Made by a program: the position numbers and the translations under genes. A stretch of 64,000 nucleotides of DNA from Pseudomonadota bacterium (GTDB taxonomy: Bacteria; Pseudomonadota; Gammaproteobacteria; Burkholderiales; Burkholderiaceae_E): assembly GCA_029779435.1 (NCBI GenBank), contig JAKPAM010000179.1, positions 1 to 64,000 of the forward strand. Reading direction: 5' to 3'. The notes under the pieces are model-generated. The model worked only from the letters and a program-made list of their open reading frames with translations, made no database searches and was not told the DNA's origin. This document shows positions 1 to 11,404 of this stretch, piece by piece (the stretch's first letter is position 1; the number at the start of each line of letters is the position of its first letter).

Positions 1-734
1 CGAGCATGGTCGAACTGGTCAACAACGGGTCGATGCGGTCGTGGGTCGCGCTGATCATCGTCGCGCTGGCGATCCTGGTGACGGCGGCGGTGGTGTTCGT
101 CGAACGGGGGCAGCGCAAGATCACGGTCAACTACGCGAAGCGCCAGGTGGGTAACCGGATCTACGGCGGGCAGACGTCCCATCTGCCGCTGAAGCTGAAT
201 ACCGCGGGCGTGATTCCGCCGATCTTCGCTTCGTCGATCATCCTGTTCCCGGCGACGATCGCGCAGTGGTTCACGTCCAGCGATTCGACGAGTCCGGTCG
301 TGCGTTGGGTCAAGGACATCGCGGCGACGCTGTCCCCGGGGCAACCCGTGTACATCGTGTTGTACGTGCTGGCGATCCTGTTCTTCTGCTTCTTCTATAC
401 GGCCCTGGTCTTCAACAGCCGGGAGATCGCCGAGAACCTGAAGAAGAGCGGTGGTTTCGTGCCGGGTATCCGGCCCGGCGAGCAGACGTCGCGGTACATC
501 GACAAGATCCTGATGCGCCTGACGCTCGCAGGGGCGATCTACATCGCAGCGGTGTGCTTGCTGCCCGAGTTCCTGGTGCTGGAATGGAACGTGCCGTTCT
601 ACTTCGGTGGAACCTCGCTGCTGATCATCGTCGTGGTGACGATGGACTTCATGGCGCAGGTTCAGGCGTTCGTGATGTCTCACAAGTATGAAAGCCTGAT
701 GAAGAAGGCGAACGCGAAGGGCATGGGCGCATAG
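1..734 (+). CDS. secY: Protein translocase subunit SecY (5'-truncated by window edge)
   Basis: C-terminal half (about 243 residues of the usual ~440) of the SecY channel of the SecYEG translocon in the inner membrane. The reading frame is open at the left edge, so the gene begins outside the window; the first in-window ATG (position 6) is internal. Family hallmarks are the cytoplasmic loop with [15 protein letters not shown], the [14 protein letters not shown] stretch at the start of a membrane segment, and the [15 protein letters not shown] loop, with about five hydrophobic segments. It ends 9 bases before infA, as in the beta-proteobacterial spc operon. Confidence 0.97.
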   Translation, partial: SMVELVNNGSMRSWVALIIVALAILVTAAVVFVERGQRKITVNYAKRQVGNRIYGGQTSHLPLKLNTAGVIPPIFASSIILFPATIAQWFTSSDSTSPVVRWVKDIAATLSPGQPVYIVLYVLAILFFCFFYTALVFNSREIAENLKKSGGFVPGIRPGEQTSRYIDKILMRLTLAGAIYIAAVCLLPEFLVLEWNVPFYFGGTSLLIIVVVTMDFMAQVQAFVMSHKYESLMKKANAKGMGA

Positions 735-743
735 AGGTGTGCG

Positions 744-1016
744 ATGGCCAGGAGAAGATCCGCTTCCCCCGTTCGTCGCGACAGGACTCAGCCCTTCCCC
801 AGCAAGGAAGACGTGATCCAGATGCAGGGGGAAGTCACGGAGAATCTCCCCAATGCCACGTTTCGCGTCCGGCTCGAGAATGGCCACATGGTGTTGGGAC
901 ATATTTCCGGAAAGATGCGGATGCACTACATCCGAATCCTTCCGGGAGACAAGGTTACGGTGGAGTTGACCCCTTACGATCTGTCGCGTGCGCGGATCGT
1001 CTTCCGTGCCAGATGA
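744..1016 (+). CDS. infA: Translation initiation factor IF-1 with N-terminal extension
   Basis: IF-1 binds the 30S A-site region and assists IF-2 and IF-3 in initiation. The OB-fold core from [11 protein letters not shown] (residue 21) to the C-terminal ARIVFRAR is a near-perfect match to the 72-residue family. The protein is 90 residues long because of an 18-residue Arg-rich leader ([14 protein letters not shown]...). The ATG lies behind a GAGGTG Shine-Dalgarno just after secY. There is no ATG at the usual start of the core, so the extension is probably real unless an internal GTG (codon 24) is used, which would cut into the core. Confidence 0.95.
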   Translation: MARRRSASPVRRDRTQPFPSKEDVIQMQGEVTENLPNATFRVRLENGHMVLGHISGKMRMHYIRILPGDKVTVELTPYDLSRARIVFRAR

Positions 1017-1083
1017 CCGGTCGGTCGGGTGCATGGTTCGTCGGACCCTAATCGGTCAGCGTTTTGGAGAATCGAGGTAAATC

Positions 1084-1197
1084 ATGAAAGTAATGGCATC
1101 GGTCAAGAAGATCTGCCGTAACTGCAAAATCATCAAGCGCAACGGCGTGGTTCGTGTGATCTGCTCCGATCCGCGTCACAAGCAGCGCCAAGGCTGA
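1084..1197 (+). CDS. rpmJ: 50S ribosomal protein L36
   Basis: A 37-residue protein, [15 protein letters not shown] to DPRHKQRQG, the standard length. It is the zinc-binding C+ form, with ligands Cys11, Cys14, Cys27 and His32. L36 binds 23S rRNA in the large subunit. Start ATG is preceded by a GAGGTAA ribosome binding site. It sits between infA and rpsM as expected. Confidence 0.97.
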   Translation: MKVMASVKKICRNCKIIKRNGVVRVICSDPRHKQRQG

Positions 1198-1208
1198 GAG
1201 GCAAACAG

Positions 1209-1574
1209 ATGGCTCGTATCGCTGGTATCAACATTCCGGACCGTCAGCACACCGAGATCGGCCTGACGGCGATCTATGGCATCGGCCGCGCGCGTGCGCA
1301 GGCGATCTGCGACGCCGCCGGCGTGCCGCGCAGCAAGAAGGTCAAGGACCTGAACGACGCCGAGCTCGAGCGCGTGCGCGAGGCGATCGGCCGCTTCACG
1401 ATCGAGGGCGACCTGCGCCGTGAAGTGTCGATGTCGATCAAGCGCCTGATGGACCTGGGCTGCTACCGGGGCCTGCGTCACCGTCGTGGCCTGCCGGTTC
1501 GTGGCCAGCGCACGCGGACCAACGCGCGCACCCGCAAGGGCCCGCGCAAGGCCGGCGTCCAGCTCAAGAAATAA
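1209..1574 (+). CDS. rpsM: 30S ribosomal protein S13
   Basis: 121 residues, normal length for S13, which sits in the head of the small subunit and contacts the P-site tRNA and the L5/L31 bridge. The N-terminus [19 protein letters not shown], the helix-two-turn-helix [11 protein letters not shown] and the basic tail [18 protein letters not shown] are diagnostic. It lies 11 bases after rpmJ and 13 before rpsK, in one transcription unit. Confidence 0.98.
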   Translation: MARIAGINIPDRQHTEIGLTAIYGIGRARAQAICDAAGVPRSKKVKDLNDAELERVREAIGRFTIEGDLRREVSMSIKRLMDLGCYRGLRHRRGLPVRGQRTRTNARTRKGPRKAGVQLKK

Positions 1575-1587
1575 GCGAGAGTAGAAG

Positions 1588-2004
1588 ATGGCAACCAGCA
1601 AGCAAGCCGCGGCCCAGGCCGCCGCCGCATCGCGGATCCGCAAGAAAGCCAAGAAGAACGTGTCGGACGGCATCGCCCACGTGCATGCGTCGTTCAACAA
1701 CACGATCATCACGATCACCGATCGCCAGGGCAACGCGTTGTCCTGGGCCTCGTCCGGTGGCGCCGGCTTCAAGGGTTCGCGCAAGTCCACGCCGTTCGCC
1801 GCGCAGGTGGCGGCCGAATCCGCGGGTCGCGCGGCGCAGGAGTGCGGGATCAAGAACCTCGAAGTGCAGATCAAGGGTCCTGGCCCCGGTCGCGAGTCGT
1901 CGGTTCGCGCGCTCAACGCGCTGGGCATCAAGATCCTGTCGATCCAGGACGTGACGCCGATTCCGCACAACGGTTGCCGTCCGCCGAAGAAGCGCCGGAT
2001 CTGA
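1588..2004 (+). CDS. rpsK: 30S ribosomal protein S11
   Basis: 138 residues, a few longer at the Ala-rich N-terminus than the E. coli 129. S11 lies on the platform of the 30S subunit near the mRNA exit. Conserved segments include [29 protein letters not shown] and the C-terminal [13 protein letters not shown]. It is followed by an unusually long, structured spacer before rpsD. Confidence 0.98.
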   Translation: MATSKQAAAQAAAASRIRKKAKKNVSDGIAHVHASFNNTIITITDRQGNALSWASSGGAGFKGSRKSTPFAAQVAAESAGRAAQECGIKNLEVQIKGPGPGRESSVRALNALGIKILSIQDVTPIPHNGCRPPKKRRI

Positions 2005-2122
2005 TCGACATCCGGCGGATGCGCTCGCCCTCGAGTGGTGGGTGCGGCGCCGGAGATTTGGCGCGGGCTCGTCCTCGCGTCGCAAGCGATATCGCGTTGT
2101 CGCTTATCACGTTGCCGCATGT

Positions 2123-2196
2123 GGGCCCGGCCGTCGGATGCGGGCCCCATCGGCATTTGAAGACCACCGTCTGACGGCGCCTCTCGATCGAGAGGC
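2123..2196 (+). promoter_or_regulatory. Two stem-loops in the rpsK-rpsD spacer
   Basis: The 262-base spacer 2005-2266 carries a 7-bp stem (GGGCCCG at 2123-2129 with CGGGCCC at 2141-2147) and a perfect 18-base palindrome (2179-2196, GCCTCTCGATCGAGAGGC). Neither is followed by a T-run, so they are not typical terminators. They could serve RNA processing, mRNA stability or regulation of the rpsD-rpoA-rplQ part of the operon; this is inference. Confidence 0.4.
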
Positions 2197-2266
2197 CGGC
2201 GCGCCAGACTGACCGCACGAAGCACCCCGGGTTTTCGGCGGAATACACTCAACCAAGGAAATCTAC

Positions 2267-2890
2267 GTGGCACGTTATACCGGACCCAAGGCCAAGCTGT
2301 CCCGTCGTGAAGGGACCGATCTGTTCCTCAAGAGCGCCCGCCGTGCGCTCGACAGCAAGAGCAAGCTCGACAGCAAGCCCGGCCAGCATGGCCGCACGTC
2401 GGGCGCGCGCCTGTCGGACTTCGGCCTGCAGCTTCGCGAGAAGCAGAAGGTCAAGCGGATGTACGGCGTTCTCGAGCGCCAGTTCCGTCGCTACTTCGCC
2501 GAGGCCGAGCGTCGTCGCGGCAACACCGGCGAGAACCTGCTGAAGCTGCTCGAGTGCCGTCTGGACAACGTCGTCTACCGGATGGGGTTCGGTTCGACGC
2601 GCGCCGAGGCTCGCCAGCTCGTCTCGCACAAGGCGATCACGATCAATGGCCAGACCGTCAACATTCCGTCGGCGATGGTGCGCCCGAACGACATCGTCGC
2701 GATCCGCGAGAAGTCGAAGAAGCAGCTCCGCATCCAGGATTCGCTGAACCTGGCGGACCAGAACGGTTTCCCGGGCTGGGTGTCGGTCGACAAGACCAAG
2801 CAGGAAGGGGTGTTCAAGACGATTCCGGATCGGGCCGATCTGACGGCCGACATCAATGAAAGCCTGATCGTCGAGTTGTACTCGCGTTAA
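2267..2890 (+). CDS. rpsD: 30S ribosomal protein S4
   Basis: 207 residues, normal size. S4 is a primary 16S rRNA binder that nucleates the 30S body and is the usual translational repressor of the alpha operon. N-terminus [20 protein letters not shown] and the S4 domain [31 protein letters not shown] are clear. The start codon is GTG, behind AAGGAAA. A GTG start may limit its translation relative to neighbours. Confidence 0.98.
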   Translation: MARYTGPKAKLSRREGTDLFLKSARRALDSKSKLDSKPGQHGRTSGARLSDFGLQLREKQKVKRMYGVLERQFRRYFAEAERRRGNTGENLLKLLECRLDNVVYRMGFGSTRAEARQLVSHKAITINGQTVNIPSAMVRPNDIVAIREKSKKQLRIQDSLNLADQNGFPGWVSVDKTKQEGVFKTIPDRADLTADINESLIVELYSR

Positions 2891-2907
2891 TTCCCAAAGG
2901 ATCATCC

Positions 2908-3891
2908 ATGCAGACTGCGATGCTGAAGCCGCGTATTGTCGAGGTCGAGCAACTCGGCCCGTCACACGCGCGCGTGGTGATGGAGCCGTTCGAGCGAGGC
3001 TACGGCCATACGCTGGGCAACGCGCTCCGCCGCGTGCTGCTGTCGTCGATGGTCGGTTACGCGCCGACCGAGGTTCAGATCTCTGGCGTCGTCCACGAAT
3101 ACTCGACGATCGATGGTGTTCGCGAGGACGTCGTCGACCTGCTGCTGAACCTCAAAGGTGTGGTTTTCAAGCTGCATAACCGCGATGACGTGTTCCTGAC
3201 GCTGCGCAAGGACGGTGCGGGGCCGGTGACGGCCGCCGACATCGACCTGCCGCACGACGTCGAGGTCGTCAATCCGGAGCACACGATCGCCACGCTGACC
3301 CAGGGTGGTCGGCTGGACATGCAGATCAAGATCGAGCGCGGGCGCGGCTATGTGCCGGGCACGCTGCGCGGCATCAACGAGACGAAGTCGATCGGCCGTA
3401 TCGTGCTTGATGCGTCGTTCTCGCCGGTGCGACGCGTCAGCTACCAGGTCGAAAGCGCGCGCGTCGAGCAGCGTACCGACCTGGACCGCTTGATCGTCGA
3501 CGTCGAGACCAACGGCGTCGTCGCGCCGGAGGAAGCGGTTCGCCAGTCGGCGCGCATCCTGGTCGAGCAACTGTCGGTGTTCGCGGCGCTCGAGGGCGGC
3601 ACCGAACCGATGGCGATCGAGCAGGTCGCGGGCCGTGGCCCGCAGATCGATCCGATCCTGCTGCGCCCGGTCGACGACCTGGAACTGACGGTGCGCTCGG
3701 CCAACTGCCTGAAGGCCGAGAACATCTATTACATCGGTGATCTGATCCAGCGCACCGAGAACGAACTGCTCAAGACCCCGAACCTGGGGCGCAAGTCGCT
3801 GAACGAGATCAAGGAAGTGCTGGCCTCGCGCGGTCTGACCCTGGGCATGAAACTTGAGAATTGGCCGCCTGCTGGTCTGGACCGGCCGTAA
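2908..3891 (+). CDS. rpoA: DNA-directed RNA polymerase subunit alpha
   Basis: 327 residues, the usual length. The N-terminal domain (about 1-235) directs alpha dimerisation and beta/beta' assembly; [21 protein letters not shown] is a signature. The C-terminal domain (about 250-320) contacts UP elements and activators, with the conserved [20 protein letters not shown] and [13 protein letters not shown] helices. Start ATG follows AAAGGA. It lies 17 bases after rpsD. Confidence 0.99.
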   Translation: MQTAMLKPRIVEVEQLGPSHARVVMEPFERGYGHTLGNALRRVLLSSMVGYAPTEVQISGVVHEYSTIDGVREDVVDLLLNLKGVVFKLHNRDDVFLTLRKDGAGPVTAADIDLPHDVEVVNPEHTIATLTQGGRLDMQIKIERGRGYVPGTLRGINETKSIGRIVLDASFSPVRRVSYQVESARVEQRTDLDRLIVDVETNGVVAPEEAVRQSARILVEQLSVFAALEGGTEPMAIEQVAGRGPQIDPILLRPVDDLELTVRSANCLKAENIYYIGDLIQRTENELLKTPNLGRKSLNEIKEVLASRGLTLGMKLENWPPAGLDRP

Positions 3892-3912
3892 GGAAGTAGT
3901 GAGGACTGAATC

Positions 3913-4305
3913 ATGCGTCACGGTCACGGACTGAGAAAACTGAATCGCACGAGCTCGCACCGCCTGGCGATGCTGCGCAACATGTCGAACTCGCTGCTCA
4001 AGCACGAGGTCATCAAGACCACGCTGCCGAAGGCCAAGGAGTTGCGCCGCGTCGTCGAGCCGTTGATCACGCTCGGCAAGAAACCTTCGCTCGCGAATCG
4101 CCGGCTGGCGTTCAATCGGCTGCGCGATCGCGACATGGTCGTCAAGCTGTTCGATGAGCTGGGGCCGCGCTATGCAGCGCGCAACGGCGGTTACCTGCGC
4201 ATCCTGAAGTTCGGTTTCCGCGTCGGCGACAATGCGCCGATGGCGTTGATCGAGTTGATGGATCGGCCGGAAGCGGCCGAAGGCGAAGACGGCGCGCAAA
4301 GCTGA
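3913..4305 (+). CDS. rplQ: 50S ribosomal protein L17
   Basis: 130 residues. L17 sits near the polypeptide exit of the large subunit. The N-terminus [20 protein letters not shown] and the segment [20 protein letters not shown] are family signatures. It is the last gene of the ribosomal cluster and is followed by an intrinsic terminator. Confidence 0.98.
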   Translation: MRHGHGLRKLNRTSSHRLAMLRNMSNSLLKHEVIKTTLPKAKELRRVVEPLITLGKKPSLANRRLAFNRLRDRDMVVKLFDELGPRYAARNGGYLRILKFGFRVGDNAPMALIELMDRPEAAEGEDGAQS

Positions 4306-4399
4306 ACCGGAGCGCCGGCCGCCGGATCGCTGGCAGCCGGAGCGCCGGATTCCAATGACGGCCGCCGCCTCGGACGACGGCCGGTCGCGCGGTGATCGA

Positions 4400-4441
4400 C
4401 GGGTGCCCTCAACCAGGTAATCCTGGCGGGGCGCCCGTTTT
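4400..4441 (+). terminator. Rho-independent terminator of the ribosomal operon
   Basis: A 9-bp stem CGGGTGCCC (4400-4408) / GGGCGCCCG (4429-4437), with one G-U pair and an inner CCAGG/CCTGG stem, is followed by TTTTCGCTT. It lies about 95 bases after rplQ and about 55 before the next gene. Confidence 0.85.
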
Positions 4442-4495
4442 CGCTTCGGAAGCCGTGCGGCCCGAGGTAACCCCTGGATCGACGGACGAGGATGC

Positions 4496-5434
<939 letters not shown>

Positions 5435-5462
5435 AAGTGAGATCGCGAGGAAAGCCCATCCG

Positions 5463-6218
5463 ATGACGCTGCGATTCGTTCCGATCTACCTGCGCAACCT
5501 GTTGGTGTGGCGCAAGCTGGCCGTGGCCAGCGTGCTGGGCAACATCGCCGACCCGTTGATCATGCTGGTCGCGTTCGGTTACGGACTCGGGCAGTTGATC
5601 CGGCAGATCGAAGGCGTCGACTACATCGTGTTCCTCGCGGCCGGCTCGCTGTGCATGAGCACGATGATGGCGGCCAGTTTCGAGGCGCTGTATTCGGCTT
5701 TCTCGCGGATGCACGTGCAGCGCACGTGGGAGTCGCTGCTGAACGCGCCGCTCGAGTTGCGCGACGTCGTGCTGGCCGAATGGCTGTGGGCGGGAAGCAA
5801 GAGCTTGTTCTCGGCCGTGTCGATCCTGCTGGTCGTGCTGGTGCTGGGCATCTCGCGATCGGCGTGGCTGCTGTGGGTGCTGCCGATCACCGCGTTGCTG
5901 GGGCTGTGCTTCGCGGCGATCGGCCTGTGCTTCAACGCGATCGCGCGCGGCTACGACTTCTTCACGTACTACTTCACGCTGGTGCTGACACCGATGACCT
6001 TTCTCTCGGGCGTCTATTACCCGTTGTCGGGGCTGCCGGACTGGCTGGCGTCGATCGCGCGGTTCCTGCCGCTGGCGGCGGCCGTCGACCTGGTGCGGCC
6101 GCTGGTCCTGGGGCGGGCGCCGGACAACGTCGTCGCGAATCTCGGCATCCTCGTGGGGACCACGGTCGCGGCCTACGCGCTGGCCGACTGGTTGACGCAT
6201 CGGCGCTTCCGGCAGTAG
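5463..6218 (+). CDS. ABC-2 type exporter, permease protein (NodJ family)
   Basis: 251-residue membrane protein with about six hydrophobic segments and the ABC-2 family motif near the C-terminus (TPMTFLSGVYYPLSGLPDWL). It would form the membrane channel with the preceding ATPase. The GAGGAAAG ribosome binding site supports the ATG. Substrate unknown. Confidence 0.92.
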   Translation: MTLRFVPIYLRNLLVWRKLAVASVLGNIADPLIMLVAFGYGLGQLIRQIEGVDYIVFLAAGSLCMSTMMAASFEALYSAFSRMHVQRTWESLLNAPLELRDVVLAEWLWAGSKSLFSAVSILLVVLVLGISRSAWLLWVLPITALLGLCFAAIGLCFNAIARGYDFFTYYFTLVLTPMTFLSGVYYPLSGLPDWLASIARFLPLAAAVDLVRPLVLGRAPDNVVANLGILVGTTVAAYALADWLTHRRFRQ

Positions 6219-6227
6219 CGTGCGTTC

Positions 6228-6587
6228 ATGCAAGCCGACGATGACGCACCCTGCCTGCTGGTCACGCAGGTGCCCGACGAGCAGACGGCCGACCGCATCG
6301 CGCAGGTGCTGGTCGGCGATCGTCTGGCCGCTTGCGTGACGCGGCTGGCACCGGTCCGGTCGACGTATCGTTGGCAGGGCGCGATCGAGCGGGCCGACGA
6401 GATTCCGCTGTTGATCAAGACGCGGTCGGGCCGCTATGCGCAGATCGAACAGCGTCTGCGCACGCTGCACCCTTATGACGTGCCCGAGCTGATCGTGCTG
6501 GCGATCGACGCGGGGTTGCCCGCTTATCTGCAATGGCTCGTCGACGAGACGAGCGAGGAAGCGGGCCCGGCGGATCAGGCCTGTTGA
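6228..6587 (+). CDS. cutA: CutA divalent-cation tolerance family protein
   Basis: 119 residues, matching the trimeric CutA1 family, historically linked to copper tolerance but of unsettled biochemical role. Conserved stretches are CLLVTQVPDEQTADRIAQVLV, AACVTRLAPVRSTYRWQG, EIPLLIKTRSGRY and the HPYDVPELIVL strand. It starts 9 bases after the permease gene with no obvious Shine-Dalgarno, suggesting coupling. It runs toward hemB, which is convergent. Confidence 0.95.
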   Translation: MQADDDAPCLLVTQVPDEQTADRIAQVLVGDRLAACVTRLAPVRSTYRWQGAIERADEIPLLIKTRSGRYAQIEQRLRTLHPYDVPELIVLAIDAGLPAYLQWLVDETSEEAGPADQAC

Positions 6588-6715
6588 CGCTGAGATCGAA
6601 CCCGCGCCGAGGGGCCTGATCAAGGGCCAAGGTGCAAGCGTGTTCGTTCAGCGATGACCGCCCACGGGTAACCCGGAGGGATCGATGGCGGCCCGGCGCT
6701 GATTTCAGCGGCGAC

Positions 6716-8529
<1,814 letters not shown>

Positions 8530-8702
8530 GATGAACCCTTATTGTACAATCCCATGTTCGCTTGATTGGCGAGCGCGGTGTCGCGCTGTGCCGGCGGGTG
8601 GTTCCGGCTCGTTTCGAGACACGCGAGACCGGCGGTATTGACCACGGGCCAACGCGCAGGCCTCGTCCATACAGGCGAGGTCAAGCGAGGAGAGCCCGTT
8701 TC

Positions 8703-8755
8703 GGCGCCTTAGGCGCCCCCGTCTCGTGGCGAGAATGCTCTCGCCTCCGGACGGG
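8703..8755 (+). promoter_or_regulatory. Structured leader upstream of cytochrome c4 gene
   Basis: Two adjacent hairpins lie 30-80 bases before the chosen start. The first is GGCGCC-TTA-GGCGCC (8703-8717). The second is nested: CCCGTC (8718-8723) with GACGGG (8750-8755) around GGCGAGA-ATGC-TCTCGCC (8728-8745). No T-run follows. This could be an mRNA stabiliser or a cis-regulatory RNA; no known riboswitch motif was recognised. Confidence 0.4.
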
Positions 8756-8783
8756 AGTGACTCACGAAGAAGTGCCAACGAAA

Positions 8784-9506
8784 ATGACACCGGCAATGGC
8801 TGCTACAGACAACGCGAAAACGAAATCCGTTCCGACCCTGCGTTCCGGTCCGTCGATGGCGCCGTCGACCGTCCTCGGTCGTGCGCTGCGCATGACGGCA
8901 CTGGCCGCGGGACTGTTGGCCGCGGCGGGCGCGCACGCCCAGGCGGCGGGCAAACCCGATCCGGCCAAGGCGCAAAAGCTCGTGGACGAGGTCTGCGCCG
9001 CTTGCCATGGTGCGGACGGCAACAGCTCGGCACCGGCCAACCCCAAGCTGGCCGCCCAGCACGCCGACTACCTGCGCAAGCAACTGCACGATTTCAAGGC
9101 CCCGGAAGGCAAGGCCGCCGCGCGGCCCAGCGCCGTGATGGCCGGCATGGTCACGATCCTGTCCGATGACGACATGAACAATCTGGCCGCGTACTACTCG
9201 GCACAGAAGCTCAAGCCCTCGACGGCCCGCAACAAGGACACCGTCGCACTGGGTCAGCAGATCTATCGCGGCGGTATCGCCGCCAAGAACGTCCCTGCCT
9301 GTTCGGGCTGCCACAGCCCCAATGGCGCGGGCATGCCCGCCGAGTATCCGGCGCTGGCCGGCCAGTTCGCCGACTACACCCAGGATCAGCTGGTTCAGTT
9401 CCGCGCTGGCAAGCGCCATAACAGCCCGCAGATGACCGCAATCGCGGCCCGCCTGTCCGACGTCGAGATCCAGGCCCTGTCCGACTACATCGCCGGCCTG
9501 CGCTGA
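8784..9506 (+). CDS. Diheme cytochrome c4-type protein
   Basis: 240 residues from the ATG at 8784. A signal peptide ends near AAAGAHAQA. Two cytochrome c domains each carry a haem-binding motif, CAACH (in VCAACHGADG) and CSGCH (in ACSGCHSPNG), with downstream Met ligands in the usual places. Cytochrome c4 is a periplasmic electron carrier to terminal oxidases. An alternative start at 8856 would give a more standard-length signal peptide, and 8796 is also possible; no strong Shine-Dalgarno decides. The yihA | c4 pairing is common in Burkholderiales, although the resBC cytochrome-assembly genes often found next are absent here. Confidence 0.93.
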   Translation: MTPAMAATDNAKTKSVPTLRSGPSMAPSTVLGRALRMTALAAGLLAAAGAHAQAAGKPDPAKAQKLVDEVCAACHGADGNSSAPANPKLAAQHADYLRKQLHDFKAPEGKAAARPSAVMAGMVTILSDDDMNNLAAYYSAQKLKPSTARNKDTVALGQQIYRGGIAAKNVPACSGCHSPNGAGMPAEYPALAGQFADYTQDQLVQFRAGKRHNSPQMTAIAARLSDVEIQALSDYIAGLR

Positions 9507-9512
9507 GACGGT

Positions 9513-9577
9513 TCGCCGGCGAGAGCGCCGCCGTGATGGACGGTTTCGTCCCGCATCGCGGCCGGCGACGCTTTTCT
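9513..9577 (+). terminator. Probable intrinsic terminator after cytochrome c4
   Basis: An outer 8-bp stem TCGCCGGC (9513-9520) / GCCGGCGA (9561-9568) encloses an inner GGACG-GTTT-CGTCC hairpin (9538-9551). It is followed by CGCTTTTCTT. Confidence 0.5.
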
Positions 9578-9753
9578 TGTCCACGCCCATGGGCGGCCAG
9601 CCGGATCCCGATTCCGCTCGCGCTGCGGGTTCCGGTCGGATCTGACCCGGGTTCTCAACGGTCAGTCGAAACCCGCCGCCCGTCAGCAGGTTAGCTTAGG
9701 CCGCATCCCGGCTCTCCATAATCGGACACGTTTCCGGTTCATGAGGGCGCCCA

Positions 9754-10221
9754 ATGGGCTCGCGCACCGTTCGAACGGCGTCGCCTGACGCCGGCTTCAC
9801 GCTGATCGAAGTGATGATCACGGTGGCGATCATCGCCATCCTGGCCTCGATCGCCGTTCCTTCCTATCGCGACTACGTGATCCGCGGCGCCGTGTCCGAG
9901 GGCGTGTCGATGCTGTCCGGCCTGCGCACGCGGATGGAGCAGTTCTACCTGGACAACCGCGTCTACGGCACCGGCAGCACCTGCGGCCTGACGATGCCGA
10001 CTCTCGATACCAACCGCGACCAGTTCTCGTACGCGTGCACGGTCGCCGACGGTGGCTCGTCATATGTGATCACGGCCACGGGCGTGGCCGGCAAACCGTC
10101 CGACGGCTTCGTCTACACGATCAACCAGGACGGCGAGCAGCGCACGACCGCCGTGGCCGCCACCTGGTCGGCGACCACGACCGTGCCGGCCAATCGCTGG
10201 ATCACGCGCAAGGGCGGATGA
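9754..10221 (+). CDS. pilE: Type IV pilin, PilE-like minor pilin
   Basis: 155 residues. A short leader precedes the prepilin peptidase site AG/FTLIEVMITVAIIA (cleavage after Gly14), with the essential Glu at mature position 5. The rest is a small globular domain with two Cys (CGLTMP...YACTV) that can form the C-terminal disulfide loop. It is the first gene of the minor-pilin operon, so it is more likely a PilE-type minor pilin than the major PilA. It overlaps fimT by ATGA. Confidence 0.92.
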   Translation: MGSRTVRTASPDAGFTLIEVMITVAIIAILASIAVPSYRDYVIRGAVSEGVSMLSGLRTRMEQFYLDNRVYGTGSTCGLTMPTLDTNRDQFSYACTVADGGSSYVITATGVAGKPSDGFVYTINQDGEQRTTAVAATWSATTTVPANRWITRKGG

Positions 10222-10913
10222 TGCGAGCCGTCGTCCGCCAGCCTGCCGCGCGGAGAGCCGCCGTCCGTTCCATGCGCGCGCTTGCGGTGCGCGAGACCGG
10301 CCAAGCCGGTTGGACCTTGATCGAGATGGTCATCGTCACGACCATCTTCGGCCTGATGATGGCGATGGGCTTGCCGATGATGAGCGGGATGCTGGCCAAT
10401 GGCCGCGTGCGCACCGCCGTCGATTCGCTGCAGGACGGCCTGGGCATCGCGCAGGCCGAGGCGCTGCGTCGCTCGGCTCCGACCGAACTGATCGTGCTCG
10501 ACGGCGATCCGGTGCGCAGCAACGTGGCGGCCGGCGCGCAGGCCAGCGGCGGCAACTGGATGGTCCGCGTGCCGGCGGATGCGACGCGGGGATTGGCGTC
10601 GGCCGATTTCGTGCGCGGCAGCGCCGCTGCCGATCCGGGTAACGCGGCGACGATCCAGAATCGCGCGGGCGCCATCGGCGTGGCCTTCGCGTCGAACGGG
10701 CGCGTGCTGAGCAGCACCGGCGGCGTCTACGCGCCGATCACCGCCCCGGTGGTGTTCCATGTCACCGCGCAGGGCGCCGATCGTCCGATGTGCGTCTACG
10801 TGACGATCGGCGGCTCGCTCAAGACGTGCGATCCGCAATTGGCGAGCGGCGATTTCCGCGCGTGCCAGCCCGCATTGTCCGCGGCGGACTGCCCCGCGGG
10901 CGGAGGAGGCTGA
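10218..10913 (+). CDS. fimT: Minor pseudopilin, FimT/GspH family
   Basis: 231 residues from the ATG that overlaps the pilE stop (ATGA). The prepilin motif is AG/WTLIEMVIVTTIFGLMM, with Glu at mature position 5 and a ~35-residue Arg-rich leader. The GspH-like domain (GVAFASNGRVL, cysteine-containing C-terminus) matches FimT/FimU. In Pseudomonas, FimU couples the minor-pilin core complex to the major pilin. A second ATG immediately follows (10221). Confidence 0.88.
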   Translation: MMRAVVRQPAARRAAVRSMRALAVRETGQAGWTLIEMVIVTTIFGLMMAMGLPMMSGMLANGRVRTAVDSLQDGLGIAQAEALRRSAPTELIVLDGDPVRSNVAAGAQASGGNWMVRVPADATRGLASADFVRGSAAADPGNAATIQNRAGAIGVAFASNGRVLSSTGGVYAPITAPVVFHVTAQGADRPMCVYVTIGGSLKTCDPQLASGDFRACQPALSAADCPAGGGG

Positions 10914-10915
10914 CC

Positions 10916-11404
10916 GTGAGGCCTCGACATCCGCGGCCGCGGCCGCTCGCGCCGTCGCGCGCGCAGCGCGGCGTCATGCTGCTCGAAGTGCTGATCGGGC
11001 TGGTGATCTTCATGATCGGCGCGCTGGGGCTGATCGGCTACGTGGGCCGCGCTACCGCCGATTCGACCGAGGCGCGCCTGCGCGCCCAGGCGGCGCTGCT
11101 GTCGCAGCAGTATTTCGCGCGGCTCGATTCGATGATCTCGACATCGGACCGGGGCGCGAACCTGCCCGCGTACACGACGGCGATCAGCAACGTGGCGCCG
11201 GGCCTGTGCGCGGCCTGGATCAGCGACACGCTGCACGCGGCGCGCACGGGACTACCCAACGCCACGGCCACGTGCGACGTCGTGCCCACCGCCGAATCGG
11301 TCCATGTGCGCCTGACGATCACGTGGAAGGCGCGCGCCGGCGATTCGACCGATCCGCTGGCCACGCGCACGCACCAGTTCGTCACGCTAAGGCCGATCGT
11401 ATGA
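10916..11404 (+). CDS. pilV: Minor pilin PilV
   Basis: 162 residues, started at a GTG directly behind a very good GGAGGAGG site. The prepilin sequence is RG/VMLLEVLIGLVIFMIGALGL, the typical PilV/GspI-like N-terminus, with Glu at mature position 5. It forms part of the minor-pilin priming/tip complex with FimT, PilW, PilX and PilY1. Its stop overlaps the pilW start (ATGA). Confidence 0.9.
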   Translation: MRPRHPRPRPLAPSRAQRGVMLLEVLIGLVIFMIGALGLIGYVGRATADSTEARLRAQAALLSQQYFARLDSMISTSDRGANLPAYTTAISNVAPGLCAAWISDTLHAARTGLPNATATCDVVPTAESVHVRLTITWKARAGDSTDPLATRTHQFVTLRPIV

